Assembly: GCA_900769665.1 (NCBI GenBank)
Contig: CAAGHL010000070.1
Location: 1 to 64,000, forward strand
Direction of reading: 5' to 3'
DNA: 64,000 nucleotides
Origin: Clostridia bacterium
GTDB taxonomy: Bacteria > Bacillota > Clostridia > Christensenellales > CAG-314
A program made the translations under genes and the position numbers. Positions 7,456 to 16,486 of the stretch are shown here, one piece after another. Each line of letters opens with the position of its first letter. Positions within the stretch are counted from its first letter, which is position 1. The notes beneath the pieces are model-generated. The model was not told the DNA's origin and searched no databases. It was given only the letters and a program-made list of their open reading frames with translations.

Positions 7456-7537
7456 TGTCCTTAGTAAGTTCCTTGTAAAGAAGGTAGTAGCACGGATTGC
7501 CCGTTTGTTGAAAAAGTTTCCACAGCTTGTCCTTCAT
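7397..7537 (-). CDS. yqzL: YqzL-family small protein
   Basis: This 46-residue gene encodes MKDKLWKLFQQTGNPCYYLL, then YKELTKDNG and a hydrophilic tail. It resembles Bacillus YqzL, a small protein of unknown function encoded between era and recO, in the pattern W.LFxQTGNxxxYLLxKEL. AAAGGAG precedes the ATG by 5 bases, as good a ribosome binding site as any here. The last 59 bases overlap the start of recO in another frame, suggesting translational coupling. The roughly 300 bp upstream, after era, hold only hairpins: a perfect 9-base stem at about 7596-7617 (CACTACGGA with TCCGTAGTG) and a weaker one near 7770-7795. Confidence 0.8.
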   Translation of the reverse strand: MKDKLWKLFQQTGNPCYYLLYKELTKDNGRNHQSDSSPRDGLQGKR

Positions 7538-7835
7538 ACGTACTCCTTTGCGGCAGAGTGATCGTTTCGACAAATTGCCGAGTCGCCTACTTTGTCACTA
7601 CGGAAAACTCCGTAGTGTCAGTGTGCGACAAAAAGGACAAAAATATACTTTACACGTACAATTGCACCGTCATGCATATTAGGAAGTTGCCAAACATCAA
7701 CAAGTGTACGTATGTCAACATATTGGTTTTGGCGGCAATTCGGGCAGGAAAATCATGCGTAAAATGCCGTTCCGTATGCAGAAAAACCGCATACGTATAA
7801 AGAAATTTAATACATTGCGGTCTATCTTGGTTATG

Positions 7836-8726
7836 TTACTTTTTTGTAGTGTATCCTAATTCGTTGAGGACGGACGGATTGTTGCGCCATTCCTCCTTGA
7901 CCTTTACCCACAGCGTCAAAAAGACATGCTCGTCCATCAATTTCTCGATACTTTCACGTGCATGAACGCCTATACTTTTGATTTTTGCGCCTTGCTTGCC
8001 AAGTACAATCGGCTTGTGCGACGCCTTTTCCACAAGTATTGTAGCGTCGATGTCCCACGTTCCGTCTTCCGTTTGTTGCATTTTGTTGACGAAAACGCCG
8101 ATACCGTGAGGGATCTCGTTGTCGCAACTTAGAAGAACTTTTTCGCGAATAATCTCGGCAACAAGGTAGCGTTGTGATTTGTCGGTAAGGTCGTCTTCCT
8201 CGAAGTACAGTTCCGTACCGTTGAGGTATTTTTTTAGCGCGGTCTTCAGCTCGTCCACGCCCTTGTTGCGCTTTGCCGAAATGCAGTACACCTCTGCAAT
8301 GCCGTCCATGGTGTTTAGTTTGGCAAGCTCCGGCATCAATTTTTCCGGTTGCGTAATGTCAATTTTGTTGACAACCACCACCACGGGTACGCCGTGTCCG
8401 ACATACTTGTCTACCTGCGCCAATTCCTTGTCCGATATGCCGTCGTGACCGTCAACGACTACCACGATACAATCCACGTCCTCGGTTGCGTTGTCAATTG
8501 TACGCAACATGTAATCGCCGAGCGCATTTTTACTTTGTAAAAACCCCGGTGTATCCACAAATACCATTTGAGAGTCGTCGTCCGTCCAAATACCGAGTAT
8601 GCTGTCACGCGTGGTTTGCGGTTTTGGCGATACGATAGACACTTTTTGTTTAATAAGTGCGTTTAGCAACGTCGATTTGCCCGCATTTGCAAGCCCTACT
8701 ATTGCAATAAAACCTGTTTTTCTCAT
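7836..8726 (-). CDS. era: GTPase Era
   Basis: Era is an essential GTPase that binds the 3' end of 16S rRNA during 30S assembly. The 296-residue product shows G1 GLANAGKST, G2 TTRDSILG, G3 DTPG, G4 NKID and G5 SAKR. A C-terminal KH domain follows with VLGKQGAKIKSIGVHAR and the usual final block LWVKVKEEWRNN. The length is normal. The ATG overlaps the ybeY stop codon by four bases (ATGA), so it is translated in line with ybeY. Confidence 0.97.
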   Translation of the reverse strand: MRKTGFIAIVGLANAGKSTLLNALIKQKVSIVSPKPQTTRDSILGIWTDDDSQMVFVDTPGFLQSKNALGDYMLRTIDNATEDVDCIVVVVDGHDGISDKELAQVDKYVGHGVPVVVVVNKIDITQPEKLMPELAKLNTMDGIAEVYCISAKRNKGVDELKTALKKYLNGTELYFEEDDLTDKSQRYLVAEIIREKVLLSCDNEIPHGIGVFVNKMQQTEDGTWDIDATILVEKASHKPIVLGKQGAKIKSIGVHARESIEKLMDEHVFLTLWVKVKEEWRNNPSVLNELGYTTKK

Positions 8727-9208
8727 TTAGTCCTCTTGATGTTTAGCTTGTCCAAAATTTGCTTTTGCAAAGAGGTCATTTGCTGTTCGTCATCGGCGTT
8801 CATGTGGTCGTAACCCAGCAAATGCAACATACTGTGCAACGCCAAAAATGCCACTTCCCGTTTAAGACAGTGTCCGTACTCCTTAGCTTGCGCCTTGGCG
8901 CGCGGCAAACAGATGATAATGTCGCCCAAGTTTAACAGCCACGTTTCGGGATTGAGATCGGCGGCGTGCTCCTCAACGTTGATCACTCCTCGATCGGGGT
9001 TTTCCACCGCAGGAAAACTAAGGACGTCGGTAACATTGTCGTTGTTGCGATATTCCTTGTTCAACTGGCGTATTTCATCTTCGCCTACAAAGCTGACGGA
9101 AACTTCCAATTGCTCCGACGGTTGCGAAAGGTAGTCAAGAGCAGCTTCCAACACCTTGGTGATGTAATGTCTTTTGAAAAATCCTACATTTGTATAGTAA
9201 ATTTTCAT
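8723..9208 (-). CDS. ybeY: Endoribonuclease YbeY
   Basis: This single-strand-specific metallo-endoribonuclease acts in 16S rRNA 3'-end maturation and ribosome quality control. The 161-residue protein ends with the zinc-binding signature HSMLHLLGYDH and has the conserved block NVTDVLSFP. The frame is open for 39 codons upstream, but the ATG used here overlaps the stop of the upstream HD-phosphodiesterase gene by four bases, and homology starts at MKIYYTN. It also overlaps era at its 3' end, so pgpH, ybeY and era form a tightly coupled block. Confidence 0.95.
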   Translation of the reverse strand: MKIYYTNVGFFKRHYITKVLEAALDYLSQPSEQLEVSVSFVGEDEIRQLNKEYRNNDNVTDVLSFPAVENPDRGVINVEEHAADLNPETWLLNLGDIIICLPRAKAQAKEYGHCLKREVAFLALHSMLHLLGYDHMNADDEQQMTSLQKQILDKLNIKRTK

Positions 9209-10647
9209 TTGTTGTCGCCTTCCAATGTAATTTCGGGATATTTTACACGCTTGTGACGAATACCCGAGAAAGTCGTAATAATTGTACTCTTTATGATGTC
9301 GATTTCCTTCATGGTAATGTCGCAATCGCTAAATTGGTCAAACGCCAAGCGTTCCGCAACGATGTTGTCCACTATTTTTTCCGCATTTGTACGGTCTCCG
9401 TGCGCGCGCAGTGCCGCTTCGGACGCGTCGCAAATCATTAGTATTGCGGCAATTTTACTTGTAGGCTTGGGGCCGTCGTAGCAATAGCCGTCGTAAGGCA
9501 GGTCGCCGTCGGTGTACTTCTTTGCTTTGAGATAGAAAAACTTAAGCGGCATTGTGCCGTGGTGCTGCATTATTGCGTCCTGAACTTCCTTGGGCAAGCC
9601 GTACTCCTTGGCAAGCGCCAAACCGTTGACGGTGTGCGCCTTGATGATGTTTACGCTTGCTTCCGGCGTCATTGTATCGTGGGGGTTGACGCCGCTGAAT
9701 TGATTTTCCGAAAAATACTGCGGATTTTTCATTTTGCCGATGTCGTGGTAGTATGCGCACGCACGTGCCTCCACCGCACTTTCGCCTATTGCCGTTGCGC
9801 AAGCCTCCACATAAATAGCTACCGACAAACTGTGGTTGTAGGTCCCGGGGGCTTTTTCGTACAATTTGCGCATAAGCGGCGTGTCGCTGCTGGCAATTTC
9901 CGAAAAACGGAAGACCGACACGACATTGAAGATTCGTTCAAACAACGGCACAAGAATAAACATAAACATTACGCCGATGATACCGCTTGCGAAGGCACAG
10001 CCGAACTTTGTGCCGATGACGGACCAATTCCACTGCGACAAACCATCAATAAACATCAGGTAACCGATAGTTACGCTTGCCGCCGACACAAAACCCAACA
10101 ATATACCTACAAGCAAATATCTGCTACGACGGTAATGTTTACCGAGAATATAGCTGGCAAATACCGCTTCGGTAACGCCGCCGAACATCAAGTAAAACGC
10201 GTCCTCACTGACAAGCGTTGCGTTGTTACGCCAGTTGATAAACTGCGTCAAACACATCATAATGACGACGAAGTTGGCAAAGAAACCTACTTTTACCGAA
10301 ACTATCAGCGACAGCACCAACGTACAAAGCGCAAACGGAACCAAGTATAATCCAAGTGTAAACATTTGCGCAAATTGAATAAACAGGTAGCTGATTATCA
10401 TTGTCGTAAACATCGCTACCGACTTAGACAATCGTGCCATACAGTCACGATCGGAAAAGTAGATATACAATCCCAACGAGATAAGCAACACGGCGTTTGT
10501 AGCAAGCTGAGCTATTATCCTTACGGGAATGATGTTGCGGTAGTTAGGCACGATTGCCAAAACAGACAGCAGCACGTAACCGAGCAGATATATGCCTATG
10601 ATGCCCTTCCAATTGATATCTGTAATTTTTTTTCGTTTAGTAGCCAT
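9205..10647 (-). CDS. pgpH: 7TM-HD family phosphodiesterase (PgpH/YqfF type), short form
   Basis: PgpH enzymes are membrane-bound HD-domain hydrolases that degrade cyclic di-AMP. The 480-residue product has about seven membrane helices in the first 240 residues. A cytoplasmic HD domain follows with HSLSVAIYVEACA, the metal motif YYHDIGK and a later HTVNGLALA. Family members are usually near 700 residues because of an N-terminal extracytoplasmic 7TMR-HDED domain; that domain is missing. An ATG three codons upstream is only 2 bases from AGGAGG, so the second ATG, 11 bases away, is preferred. It sits in the standard phoH-ybeY-era context. Loss of the outer domain suggests loss of an external input. 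Confidence 0.88.
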   Translation of the reverse strand: MATKRKKITDINWKGIIGIYLLGYVLLSVLAIVPNYRNIIPVRIIAQLATNAVLLISLGLYIYFSDRDCMARLSKSVAMFTTMIISYLFIQFAQMFTLGLYLVPFALCTLVLSLIVSVKVGFFANFVVIMMCLTQFINWRNNATLVSEDAFYLMFGGVTEAVFASYILGKHYRRSRYLLVGILLGFVSAASVTIGYLMFIDGLSQWNWSVIGTKFGCAFASGIIGVMFMFILVPLFERIFNVVSVFRFSEIASSDTPLMRKLYEKAPGTYNHSLSVAIYVEACATAIGESAVEARACAYYHDIGKMKNPQYFSENQFSGVNPHDTMTPEASVNIIKAHTVNGLALAKEYGLPKEVQDAIMQHHGTMPLKFFYLKAKKYTDGDLPYDGYCYDGPKPTSKIAAILMICDASEAALRAHGDRTNAEKIVDNIVAERLAFDQFSDCDITMKEIDIIKSTIITTFSGIRHKRVKYPEITLEGDNK

Positions 10648-10769
10648 GCTATACATGACCTCCTGAGTAGTTTAGCAACGGTTACGCCGTCGCTTCTTCG
10701 TACCTTGACATTGCCACAAGCAAATGCAAAGTAGCGCATAGTTATTTACAAATTTTCGTCGGCAAGCGA

Positions 10770-11726
10770 CTAGTCGGCATTGCCGTTTTCCTCGTAAGCT
10801 TTGACGATTTGTTGCACCAACGGGTGACGAACGACGTCTTTTTCCGACAGCTTGATTATGCCTATGTCGTCGATGTCGCGCAAAATACGCACGGCGTGGC
10901 GAAGTCCCGAGTTAGTACCTTTGGGCAAGTCCACTTGCGTAAGGTCGCCGGTGACAATCATTTTACTGCCTTCGCCCAGACGCGTCAAAAACATTTTTAT
11001 TTGTTCTCTTGTTGTGTTTTGCGCTTCGTCTAATATGACGTAGGCATTGGACAAGGTGCGCCCACGCATGTAGGCAAGCGGAGCAATCTCTATCGTGCCG
11101 CGTTCCGTCATTTTGGCAAAAGTTTCCTGTCCGAGCATTTCTTGAAGCGCGTCGTACAGCGGACGGAGGTAGGGATTGACCTTTTCTTGCAAGTCCCCGG
11201 GGAGAAATCCGAGCTTTTCGCCTGCTTCCACCGCAGGGCGAGTGAGGATAATCTTTTCCACTTGCTTGGACTTGTACGCATTGACGGCAATTGCCACCGC
11301 AAGGTAGGTTTTGCCCGTACCGGCAGGACCGATACCGAAAGTGATGGTCTTCTTTTTAAGCAAATCGACGTACTTCTTTTGTCCGACGGTTTTGCACTTT
11401 ATCGGCTTACCGCGCGAAGTAATGGCAACCACGTCGTTTAGCAGTTGGTCAACTTCGTCAAGCTTGTCGCTTTTGGCGCAATCGCAAATGTAGTTGACTC
11501 GTCCGATGTCAACGCTGTCGCCGTTGTAAATGATACTTCGCAACTTTTTGATGACAGCAAGCGCCGTTTCCACGTTGCTTTCCTCGCCCATAAGGCTGCT
11601 TTGACCGTTGTCCACCACCACGCGCACATCAAACGCTTGGCAAATTGCCTTGATATTTTCGTCGAACGGACCAAACAACTTGATGAGTTCTTCCATGGAT
11701 TCGACGTCAATTTTTCGAGAAATCAA
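10770..11726 (-). CDS. phoH: PhoH-family ATPase (YbeZ type)
   Basis: This 318-residue cytoplasmic P-loop ATPase is related to helicase cores and partners YbeY in RNA metabolism. A KH-like region comes first. Walker A GPAGTGKT, the motif LTRPAVEAGEKLGFLPGD and Walker B VILDEAQN follow, with MFLTRLG and TGDLTQ near the C-terminal third. The start is probably TTG: AAGGAG lies 8 bases before it, giving LISRKIDVESMEEL. A TTG twelve codons earlier lacks a site. It follows yqfD and precedes pgpH, the usual Firmicute order. Confidence 0.93.
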   Translation of the reverse strand: MISRKIDVESMEELIKLFGPFDENIKAICQAFDVRVVVDNGQSSLMGEESNVETALAVIKKLRSIIYNGDSVDIGRVNYICDCAKSDKLDEVDQLLNDVVAITSRGKPIKCKTVGQKKYVDLLKKKTITFGIGPAGTGKTYLAVAIAVNAYKSKQVEKIILTRPAVEAGEKLGFLPGDLQEKVNPYLRPLYDALQEMLGQETFAKMTERGTIEIAPLAYMRGRTLSNAYVILDEAQNTTREQIKMFLTRLGEGSKMIVTGDLTQVDLPKGTNSGLRHAVRILRDIDDIGIIKLSEKDVVRHPLVQQIVKAYEENGNAD

Positions 11727-11868
11727 GTTTGTATCTCCTTGTTTTTGCAAAACTTCGTCCAACTATCGTTGCGCACACCGATTGCAACTTGCTTACGTTG
11801 CCGCCATGCAACAGGCAAACAGCGACGACAAAAATCCTCGCAACCGCACAAACTCACGGCTACTGCGC

Positions 11869-12948
11869 CTAGGACACAACCATTACGTAGCCGTATGCAG
11901 TGGCGGTAATGCCGCTTAGGGTAACGTCGTAGGTGATTTCGGCAATTTCAAAGTCGCACTCAGAGCCGAGTTGCGTTGCCGCTTGTTGCTTCAACGTTTC
12001 GGCGACTTGCTCTATCGGCGTCGGTACTGCAATGTGTTCCACTCGTACAAAGTTGGCATGCACTATGCGAATATTCCACGGTTGCAACGTCGTCACGGTG
12101 TCGGTGCGGCGGTAAAGCTCGAAGGGACAAGCCTTGCCGTACTCTCGCCCGAACAACACCACGTAATTTGTCGCAAACGTTTGGTCGGTATCGCGCTCCT
12201 CGGTGACAACGCCCGAATACGGCACATACACCGAACGGAAAACTTTTATCGTCACACGCCCCATTGCGTACACGTCTTCCGTCGTTTCGTCGCCGTAGAT
12301 GCGTTTGCCGAGTATCAGCGCAGTACCCTTGGCAACCTTGTCGCCGACGGCAACGCACGGAGTACCCACCAAGCACACGACTTCCGTCACTTCGCCGTCC
12401 GCCGTAGACACGATGTCGTGGCGTTTGTGCAAGTCCACGGGCATTTCCGTATGTTTGGAGCGCACAATCTGCACGTACAGCGTACTGCCAACACGATTGA
12501 CCACGGCGTACACCACGTCGGGCATGCGTGCAAGGGCGTTTTCCGTCTTGTCGACGTCAAGTTTGGTTAGGTTGCAACCGACTTTTACGCCGTTTTCGGC
12601 TAACACGGCAAGTACGTTTGCACTGTCTACGTCGCCGTCCACCACAATGCGCAAACAAAAGTTGTTTGCCAAGCAAACGGCGCATACAAAGGCAACCGCA
12701 ACAAGCAAAGCCACGAACCGCCTACCGCAAAAATCCAATGCGGAGGCAACACCTACTTTTTCTACTTGTACATTGTAGCACTTTTTTTGTAAATATGCAA
12801 CAACCTCATCGACGCTATCGGAAGAAACGGTCAATTTACACTGTTTTCCGTGGCGTTCCACGTTGTAAAGAGGTATTTTTTGCACAAAAAAGTGCGTCAA
12901 AACGGCGGCGACGTTAAGCCCCTCGAAAGCGACAAGCATTTTACGCAT
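11869..12948 (-). CDS. yqfD: Sporulation protein YqfD
   Basis: YqfD is a membrane protein of the mother-cell sporulation programme, conserved in spore formers, whose molecular role is unresolved. The 359-residue product has an N-terminal domain starting MRKMLVAFEGLNVAAVLTHF, one membrane segment at about residues 75-95 (RRFVALLVAVAFVCAVCLAN), then a large outer domain with DVVYAVVNRVGSTLYVQI and DGEVTEVVCLVGTPCVAVGD. The length is close to normal. Its start codon overlaps the end of yqfC by 8 bases, and the pair is always found together in endospore formers. Confidence 0.9.
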   Translation of the reverse strand: MRKMLVAFEGLNVAAVLTHFFVQKIPLYNVERHGKQCKLTVSSDSVDEVVAYLQKKCYNVQVEKVGVASALDFCGRRFVALLVAVAFVCAVCLANNFCLRIVVDGDVDSANVLAVLAENGVKVGCNLTKLDVDKTENALARMPDVVYAVVNRVGSTLYVQIVRSKHTEMPVDLHKRHDIVSTADGEVTEVVCLVGTPCVAVGDKVAKGTALILGKRIYGDETTEDVYAMGRVTIKVFRSVYVPYSGVVTEERDTDQTFATNYVVLFGREYGKACPFELYRRTDTVTTLQPWNIRIVHANFVRVEHIAVPTPIEQVAETLKQQAATQLGSECDFEIAEITYDVTLSGITATAYGYVMVVS

Positions 12949-13213
12949 TGTTGACCGCCACGCATTTTATTACGCCGACAACCACGGCAAAGTTGCGCTC
13001 CAAGCACTTGATGCAAAGTTTGTCGCCGCTTACAACAAGCTTGGCACGCCCGAGTGCAAACACCACCTCGGTTTCGGCATAGGTAAAAATACCCTTGTGA
13101 CCTTCCACAACAACGGCTCGTCCGTCGTACACCGAGTACTTGTAGCCGTGCGCAAGCGCCGCCATTTCCAAACCGCAAATATCGCAAACCGAATCCACAA
13201 ACGAATTATTCAT
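12941..13213 (-). CDS. yqfC: Sporulation protein YqfC (YabP/YqfC family)
   Basis: This 90-residue member of the YabP/YqfC family resembles spore-coat morphogenesis proteins. The visible features are GYKYSVYDGRAVVVEGHKGI and a beta-rich C-terminus, KLVVSGDKLCIKCLER. No Shine-Dalgarno is seen before the ATG, which follows GTTAACAT. It heads the yqfC-to-recO run and overlaps yqfD. In Bacillus the gene is read by sigma E; I could not find a convincing sigma E -35 element here. Confidence 0.85.
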   Translation of the reverse strand: MNNSFVDSVCDICGLEMAALAHGYKYSVYDGRAVVVEGHKGIFTYAETEVVFALGRAKLVVSGDKLCIKCLERNFAVVVGVIKCVAVNNA

Positions 13214-13268
13214 ATGTTAACATATGACGGGCAAGGGGCGTTTTTGCATGCAAACGTGCAAATACAAA

Positions 13269-13304
13269 TGTCGGGCGGCAAAATTCACCGTCCGACACTT
13301 TTTT
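13269..13304. terminator. Terminator after copA
   Basis: The stem TGTCGGGCGG with CCGTCCGACA lies between the copA stop and yqfC. The plus strand has a C-T6 tail and the minus strand TTTGTATTTG, so it may work in both directions. Confidence 0.6.
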
Positions 13305-13412
13305 AGAGTTGTTTTTGTTTACCGCCACGCACCAAGTGTGCATATTTGATTAGTCTATTTTCGACCAAATTCGACATGCAATTAGACGTTTGCTAGGGCG
13401 TTGTGCAAGTCG

Positions 13413-13625
13413 TCAGTTTTCCTTAACCCCCGTTACGGTGTAGCCTGCTTGTTCCACTGCCGCTTTCAACGCTTCGACGTTTGCGTTGCCCACGACGGTT
13501 GCCGTTTTGTTTTCGAGGCTGACCTCTACGGATGTTACGCCGTCCACGCCTTGCAATGCTTTTGTCACGTGCGCAACACAGTGTCCGCACATCATTCCGT
13601 CCACATTAAGTACAAAATTTTTCAT
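13413..13625 (-). CDS. Possible internal translation product: CopZ-like copper chaperone
   Basis: Within copA and in the same frame, AAAGGA lies 8 bases before an ATG that begins MKNFVLNVDGMMCGHCVAHV. The 70-residue product would be a complete CopZ-like chaperone. This would resemble Escherichia coli copA, where a frameshift yields a free metal-binding domain, though by a different route. The domain is certain; independent translation is inference. Confidence 0.4.
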   Translation of the reverse strand: MKNFVLNVDGMMCGHCVAHVTKALQGVDGVTSVEVSLENKTATVVGNANVEALKAAVEQAGYTVTGVKEN

Positions 13626-16070
13626 AACGTTATCCTTTTTTTGTGACATTTCGTCATTTTTGTTGTCGTCGTTGTCCGTTGCAATCGGGCAAGCGTCGGT
13701 GCTGTTTTGGTTGTCGTTTGCGGTCGTAACGGCGTGCGCATTGTTGGTTGCAACAACGGCGCTAAGCTCGCTTTCGGTAAGCCTAGGAGATTTGAAGAAG
13801 TTAAGCCGCAATGCGTTTGTAACCACAAACAAACTCGACAAACTCATTGCTGCAGCCGCAATCATGGGGTTGAGCGACAAGTTTAGCCAAGCGTACAGCG
13901 CACCTGCCGCAACGGGGATGCCGAGCGAATTGTAGAAGAACGCCCAAAACAGATTTTGCTTGATGTTGCGCACCGTCTTGCGAGAAAGCGCAACCGCCGT
14001 AGCCACGTCGCGAAGGTCGTTTTTGACAAGTACCACGTCGGCGCTGTCCACTGCAATATCCGAGCCGTTTGCCACCGCAAACCCTATATCGGCGCGGGCC
14101 AGCGCAGGTGCGTCGTTTATGCCGTCGCCCACCATTGCAGTCATGCCGTTTGCCATCAGTTCGGCAACCTTTTGCTCCTTTTGTTGGGGCAGTACCTCGG
14201 CAACAAATTGTTCGATACCTACCTCGTCGCACACTGCTTTTGCCGAAACTGCATTGTCGCCCGTGATAAGGATAGGAGTAAGCCCTTCCTTCTTCAACAG
14301 CGCTATTGCCTCCTTGGAAGTAGGCTTTATCTCGTCGCCCACGCCCACGATACCGACAAATTTGCCGTCCTTTGCCACAACAAGACAACTCATTGCCTTT
14401 CGCGAGTACTCGTCCACCTTGTCGGCGTACTCCGCACTTGCAACGCCTTGTTCGCTCATAAGTGCCTTGTTACCAACGGCGTACACACTGCCGTCGACGG
14501 TTGCAACAACGCCCTTGCCGGGGACGGTGGTAAACTCCGTCGGCTCGGCAAACGCAACGCCCTTGTCCGTTGCGTAATCCACAACGGCTTTACCGAGCGG
14601 GTGTTCGCTTTGCTTTTCTATGCCTCCCACAATGCCGAAAAACTCCGCTTCGGACAGTGTGGAATAGTACGTTTTTACTTGCGGTTTACCCACAGTAACA
14701 GTGCCCGTCTTGTCAAGAGCAACGTACTTGATGTGGGAAATATTTTCCAACACTTCGCCGTTTTTAATCAAAATGCCGTTTTCCGCACCCTTGCCGGTAG
14801 CTACCATTATCGCAACGGGCGTTGCCAATCCCAAGGCGCACGGGCAACTGATGACAAGTACCGACACGGCAAACTTCAATGCCATACCTACGCTTGCGCC
14901 AACGCACAGCCAAACCACAAACGACACAATGGCGATACCCATTACAACAGGCACAAACACCGACGAGATTTTGTCGGCAAGACGTTGAATGGGTGCTTTT
15001 GTACTGCTTGCTTCCTCGACAAGGGCAATTATTTTACTTAACGTACTGTCGCCGCCTGCTTGCGTGACGCGTACTCGTACATATCCGCCAACGTTGACGG
15101 TGCCGCCCACCACATTTGCCCCTACAAGGCGTTCCTGCGGTAAACTTTCGCCCGTTATCGCGCTTTCGTCGGCAAAGCAACTGCCAAATTCCACAACGCC
15201 GTCGGCAGGGAAACTCATACCCGCCTTGACTACGACGAGATCGCCTGCCTTTACCTGTGCGCTGTCCACTTCCGTTTCCTCGTCGTTGACGTACACCAAT
15301 GCCTTTTGCGGAGCAAGCCTACGCAACTTGTTGAGGGCATCGCCGGTACGCACTTTGCTGCGCCCCTCGAAATATTTGCCGAGGTCCACAAGGGCAAGTA
15401 TCATTGCCGAGGACTCGAAGTACAAATCGTGGTGAAAGCCTGCAATTACGTTCATGTAGTATTCCGCCTCGGTCTGATTCGTTGCCGTCGCCCACATTCC
15501 GAGGTTGTAACTAATAAGAAACGTAACCGCAATACCGTACAATGCGCTTGCGACGCTGCCTACCGCAATAAGGCTGTCCATGTTGGGCGCGCCTTGAAAA
15601 AGTCGTTTGAAACCGACAATAAAGTAATTTCGATTGACGTACCAAACGGGCAAACACAACAACAGTTGCACCAAAGCAAAACTAACGGCGTTTTTGTGTC
15701 CCGACAAGAAACTCGGCAAAGGCAAATTCCACATCGGTCCCATAGCAACATACATCAACACCGCACAAAAACCGATACTGACAAGTAACCGCGCAAGTCC
15801 TACCGTGTTTTGCGGTTGAGGTTGACTTGTTTGAGCCGCCGCAACGCTTTGAGTACCCTCCGTAACGGGCGATGCGCCATAACCGCCGTGTTTGACTGCG
15901 TCGACAATAGCCTGTACGGTGGTTTTGTCGGGATCGTACTCCACCGTCATGCTGTTGGTCAACAAACTGACGTTGACGTTTGTTACGCCTGCTAACTTGT
16001 TTACCGAACGTTCGACATGTGCCGAGCATGCGGAGCAAGTCATACCGCTGACATTAAATTTTTGTTTCAT
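13413..16070 (-). CDS. copA: Copper-exporting P1B-type ATPase with fused CopZ-like C-terminal domain
   Basis: This membrane ATPase pumps Cu(I) out of the cytoplasm. The 885-residue protein starts with a heavy-metal-binding domain (GMTCSACSAHV near residue 8). Eight membrane helices then flank the actuator motif ITGESLP, the ion-path motif SCPCALG, the phosphorylation site DKTGT and the hinge GDGINDAPALA. After the last helices there is a hydrophilic, Asn/Asp-rich linker of about 50 residues. A second metal-binding domain, GMMCGHCVAHV, completes the protein; most CopA proteins carry such domains only at the N-terminus. GGAAGG lies just upstream of the chosen ATG, 12 codons into the open frame. 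No CsoR or CopY gene is nearby. It stands alone, with a terminator after it. Confidence 0.93.
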   Translation of the reverse strand: MKQKFNVSGMTCSACSAHVERSVNKLAGVTNVNVSLLTNSMTVEYDPDKTTVQAIVDAVKHGGYGASPVTEGTQSVAAAQTSQPQPQNTVGLARLLVSIGFCAVLMYVAMGPMWNLPLPSFLSGHKNAVSFALVQLLLCLPVWYVNRNYFIVGFKRLFQGAPNMDSLIAVGSVASALYGIAVTFLISYNLGMWATATNQTEAEYYMNVIAGFHHDLYFESSAMILALVDLGKYFEGRSKVRTGDALNKLRRLAPQKALVYVNDEETEVDSAQVKAGDLVVVKAGMSFPADGVVEFGSCFADESAITGESLPQERLVGANVVGGTVNVGGYVRVRVTQAGGDSTLSKIIALVEEASSTKAPIQRLADKISSVFVPVVMGIAIVSFVVWLCVGASVGMALKFAVSVLVISCPCALGLATPVAIMVATGKGAENGILIKNGEVLENISHIKYVALDKTGTVTVGKPQVKTYYSTLSEAEFFGIVGGIEKQSEHPLGKAVVDYATDKGVAFAEPTEFTTVPGKGVVATVDGSVYAVGNKALMSEQGVASAEYADKVDEYSRKAMSCLVVAKDGKFVGIVGVGDEIKPTSKEAIALLKKEGLTPILITGDNAVSAKAVCDEVGIEQFVAEVLPQQKEQKVAELMANGMTAMVGDGINDAPALARADIGFAVANGSDIAVDSADVVLVKNDLRDVATAVALSRKTVRNIKQNLFWAFFYNSLGIPVAAGALYAWLNLSLNPMIAAAAMSLSSLFVVTNALRLNFFKSPRLTESELSAVVATNNAHAVTTANDNQNSTDACPIATDNDDNKNDEMSQKKDNVMKNFVLNVDGMMCGHCVAHVTKALQGVDGVTSVEVSLENKTATVVGNANVEALKAAVEQAGYTVTGVKEN

Positions 16071-16433
16071 ATACCTTCCTTTCCGTCTTTCGCCACTGAA
16101 AACCATCTGCCGACAACGTTTTGCAAGTTGCGTTGTAGCTTGTCAAATACAATTTTGCATATCTGCAACCGCTAATGCAACTACACTACTTGTCGATATT
16201 TTTCTGTGATGTAGGTACTTCGCCAATACCTAATATGCCCACTTTGATGACACATAAATCAATTTCGGTGACAAAAAGGCGATACATTGGTGTTGTTCTC
16301 CATTCCGAAGATATAATATCACTATTTTTTTGCCTTGACAATCGTTTGAAAATAATTTCTACTGTTTTAGTAGGATTTTTTTTCAGTAAAGCACCATACC
16401 GTCGAATTTACACACAAGCGCCGCCTCGGGCAA
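16071..16433. other. Intergenic region upstream of copA
   Basis: This holds a weak TTGACA-17-CAAAAC promoter candidate for copA near 16118-16146 on the minus strand. I see no copper-regulator operator and no gene in the remaining roughly 300 bp. Confidence 0.3.
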
Positions 16434-16471
16434 CAAAAAAACGCACTCCGAAAGGTTGCTTTCGAAGTGCG
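16434..16471 (-). terminator. Terminator of the 320-residue membrane-anchored protein gene
   Basis: On the minus strand the stem CGCACTTCGAAAG pairs with CTTTCGGAGTGCG and is followed directly by a run of T. It begins 16 bp after the stop codon. Confidence 0.85.
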
Positions 16472-16486
16472 CCAATGTATACTCTT

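Noticed and set aside
9559..10350. 263-codon open frame on the plus strand
   Set aside because: Antisense to the pgpH gene; His/Arg-rich composition and no start signal.
13956..15041. 361-codon open frame on the plus strand
   Set aside because: Antisense to copA with no motif or ribosome binding site.
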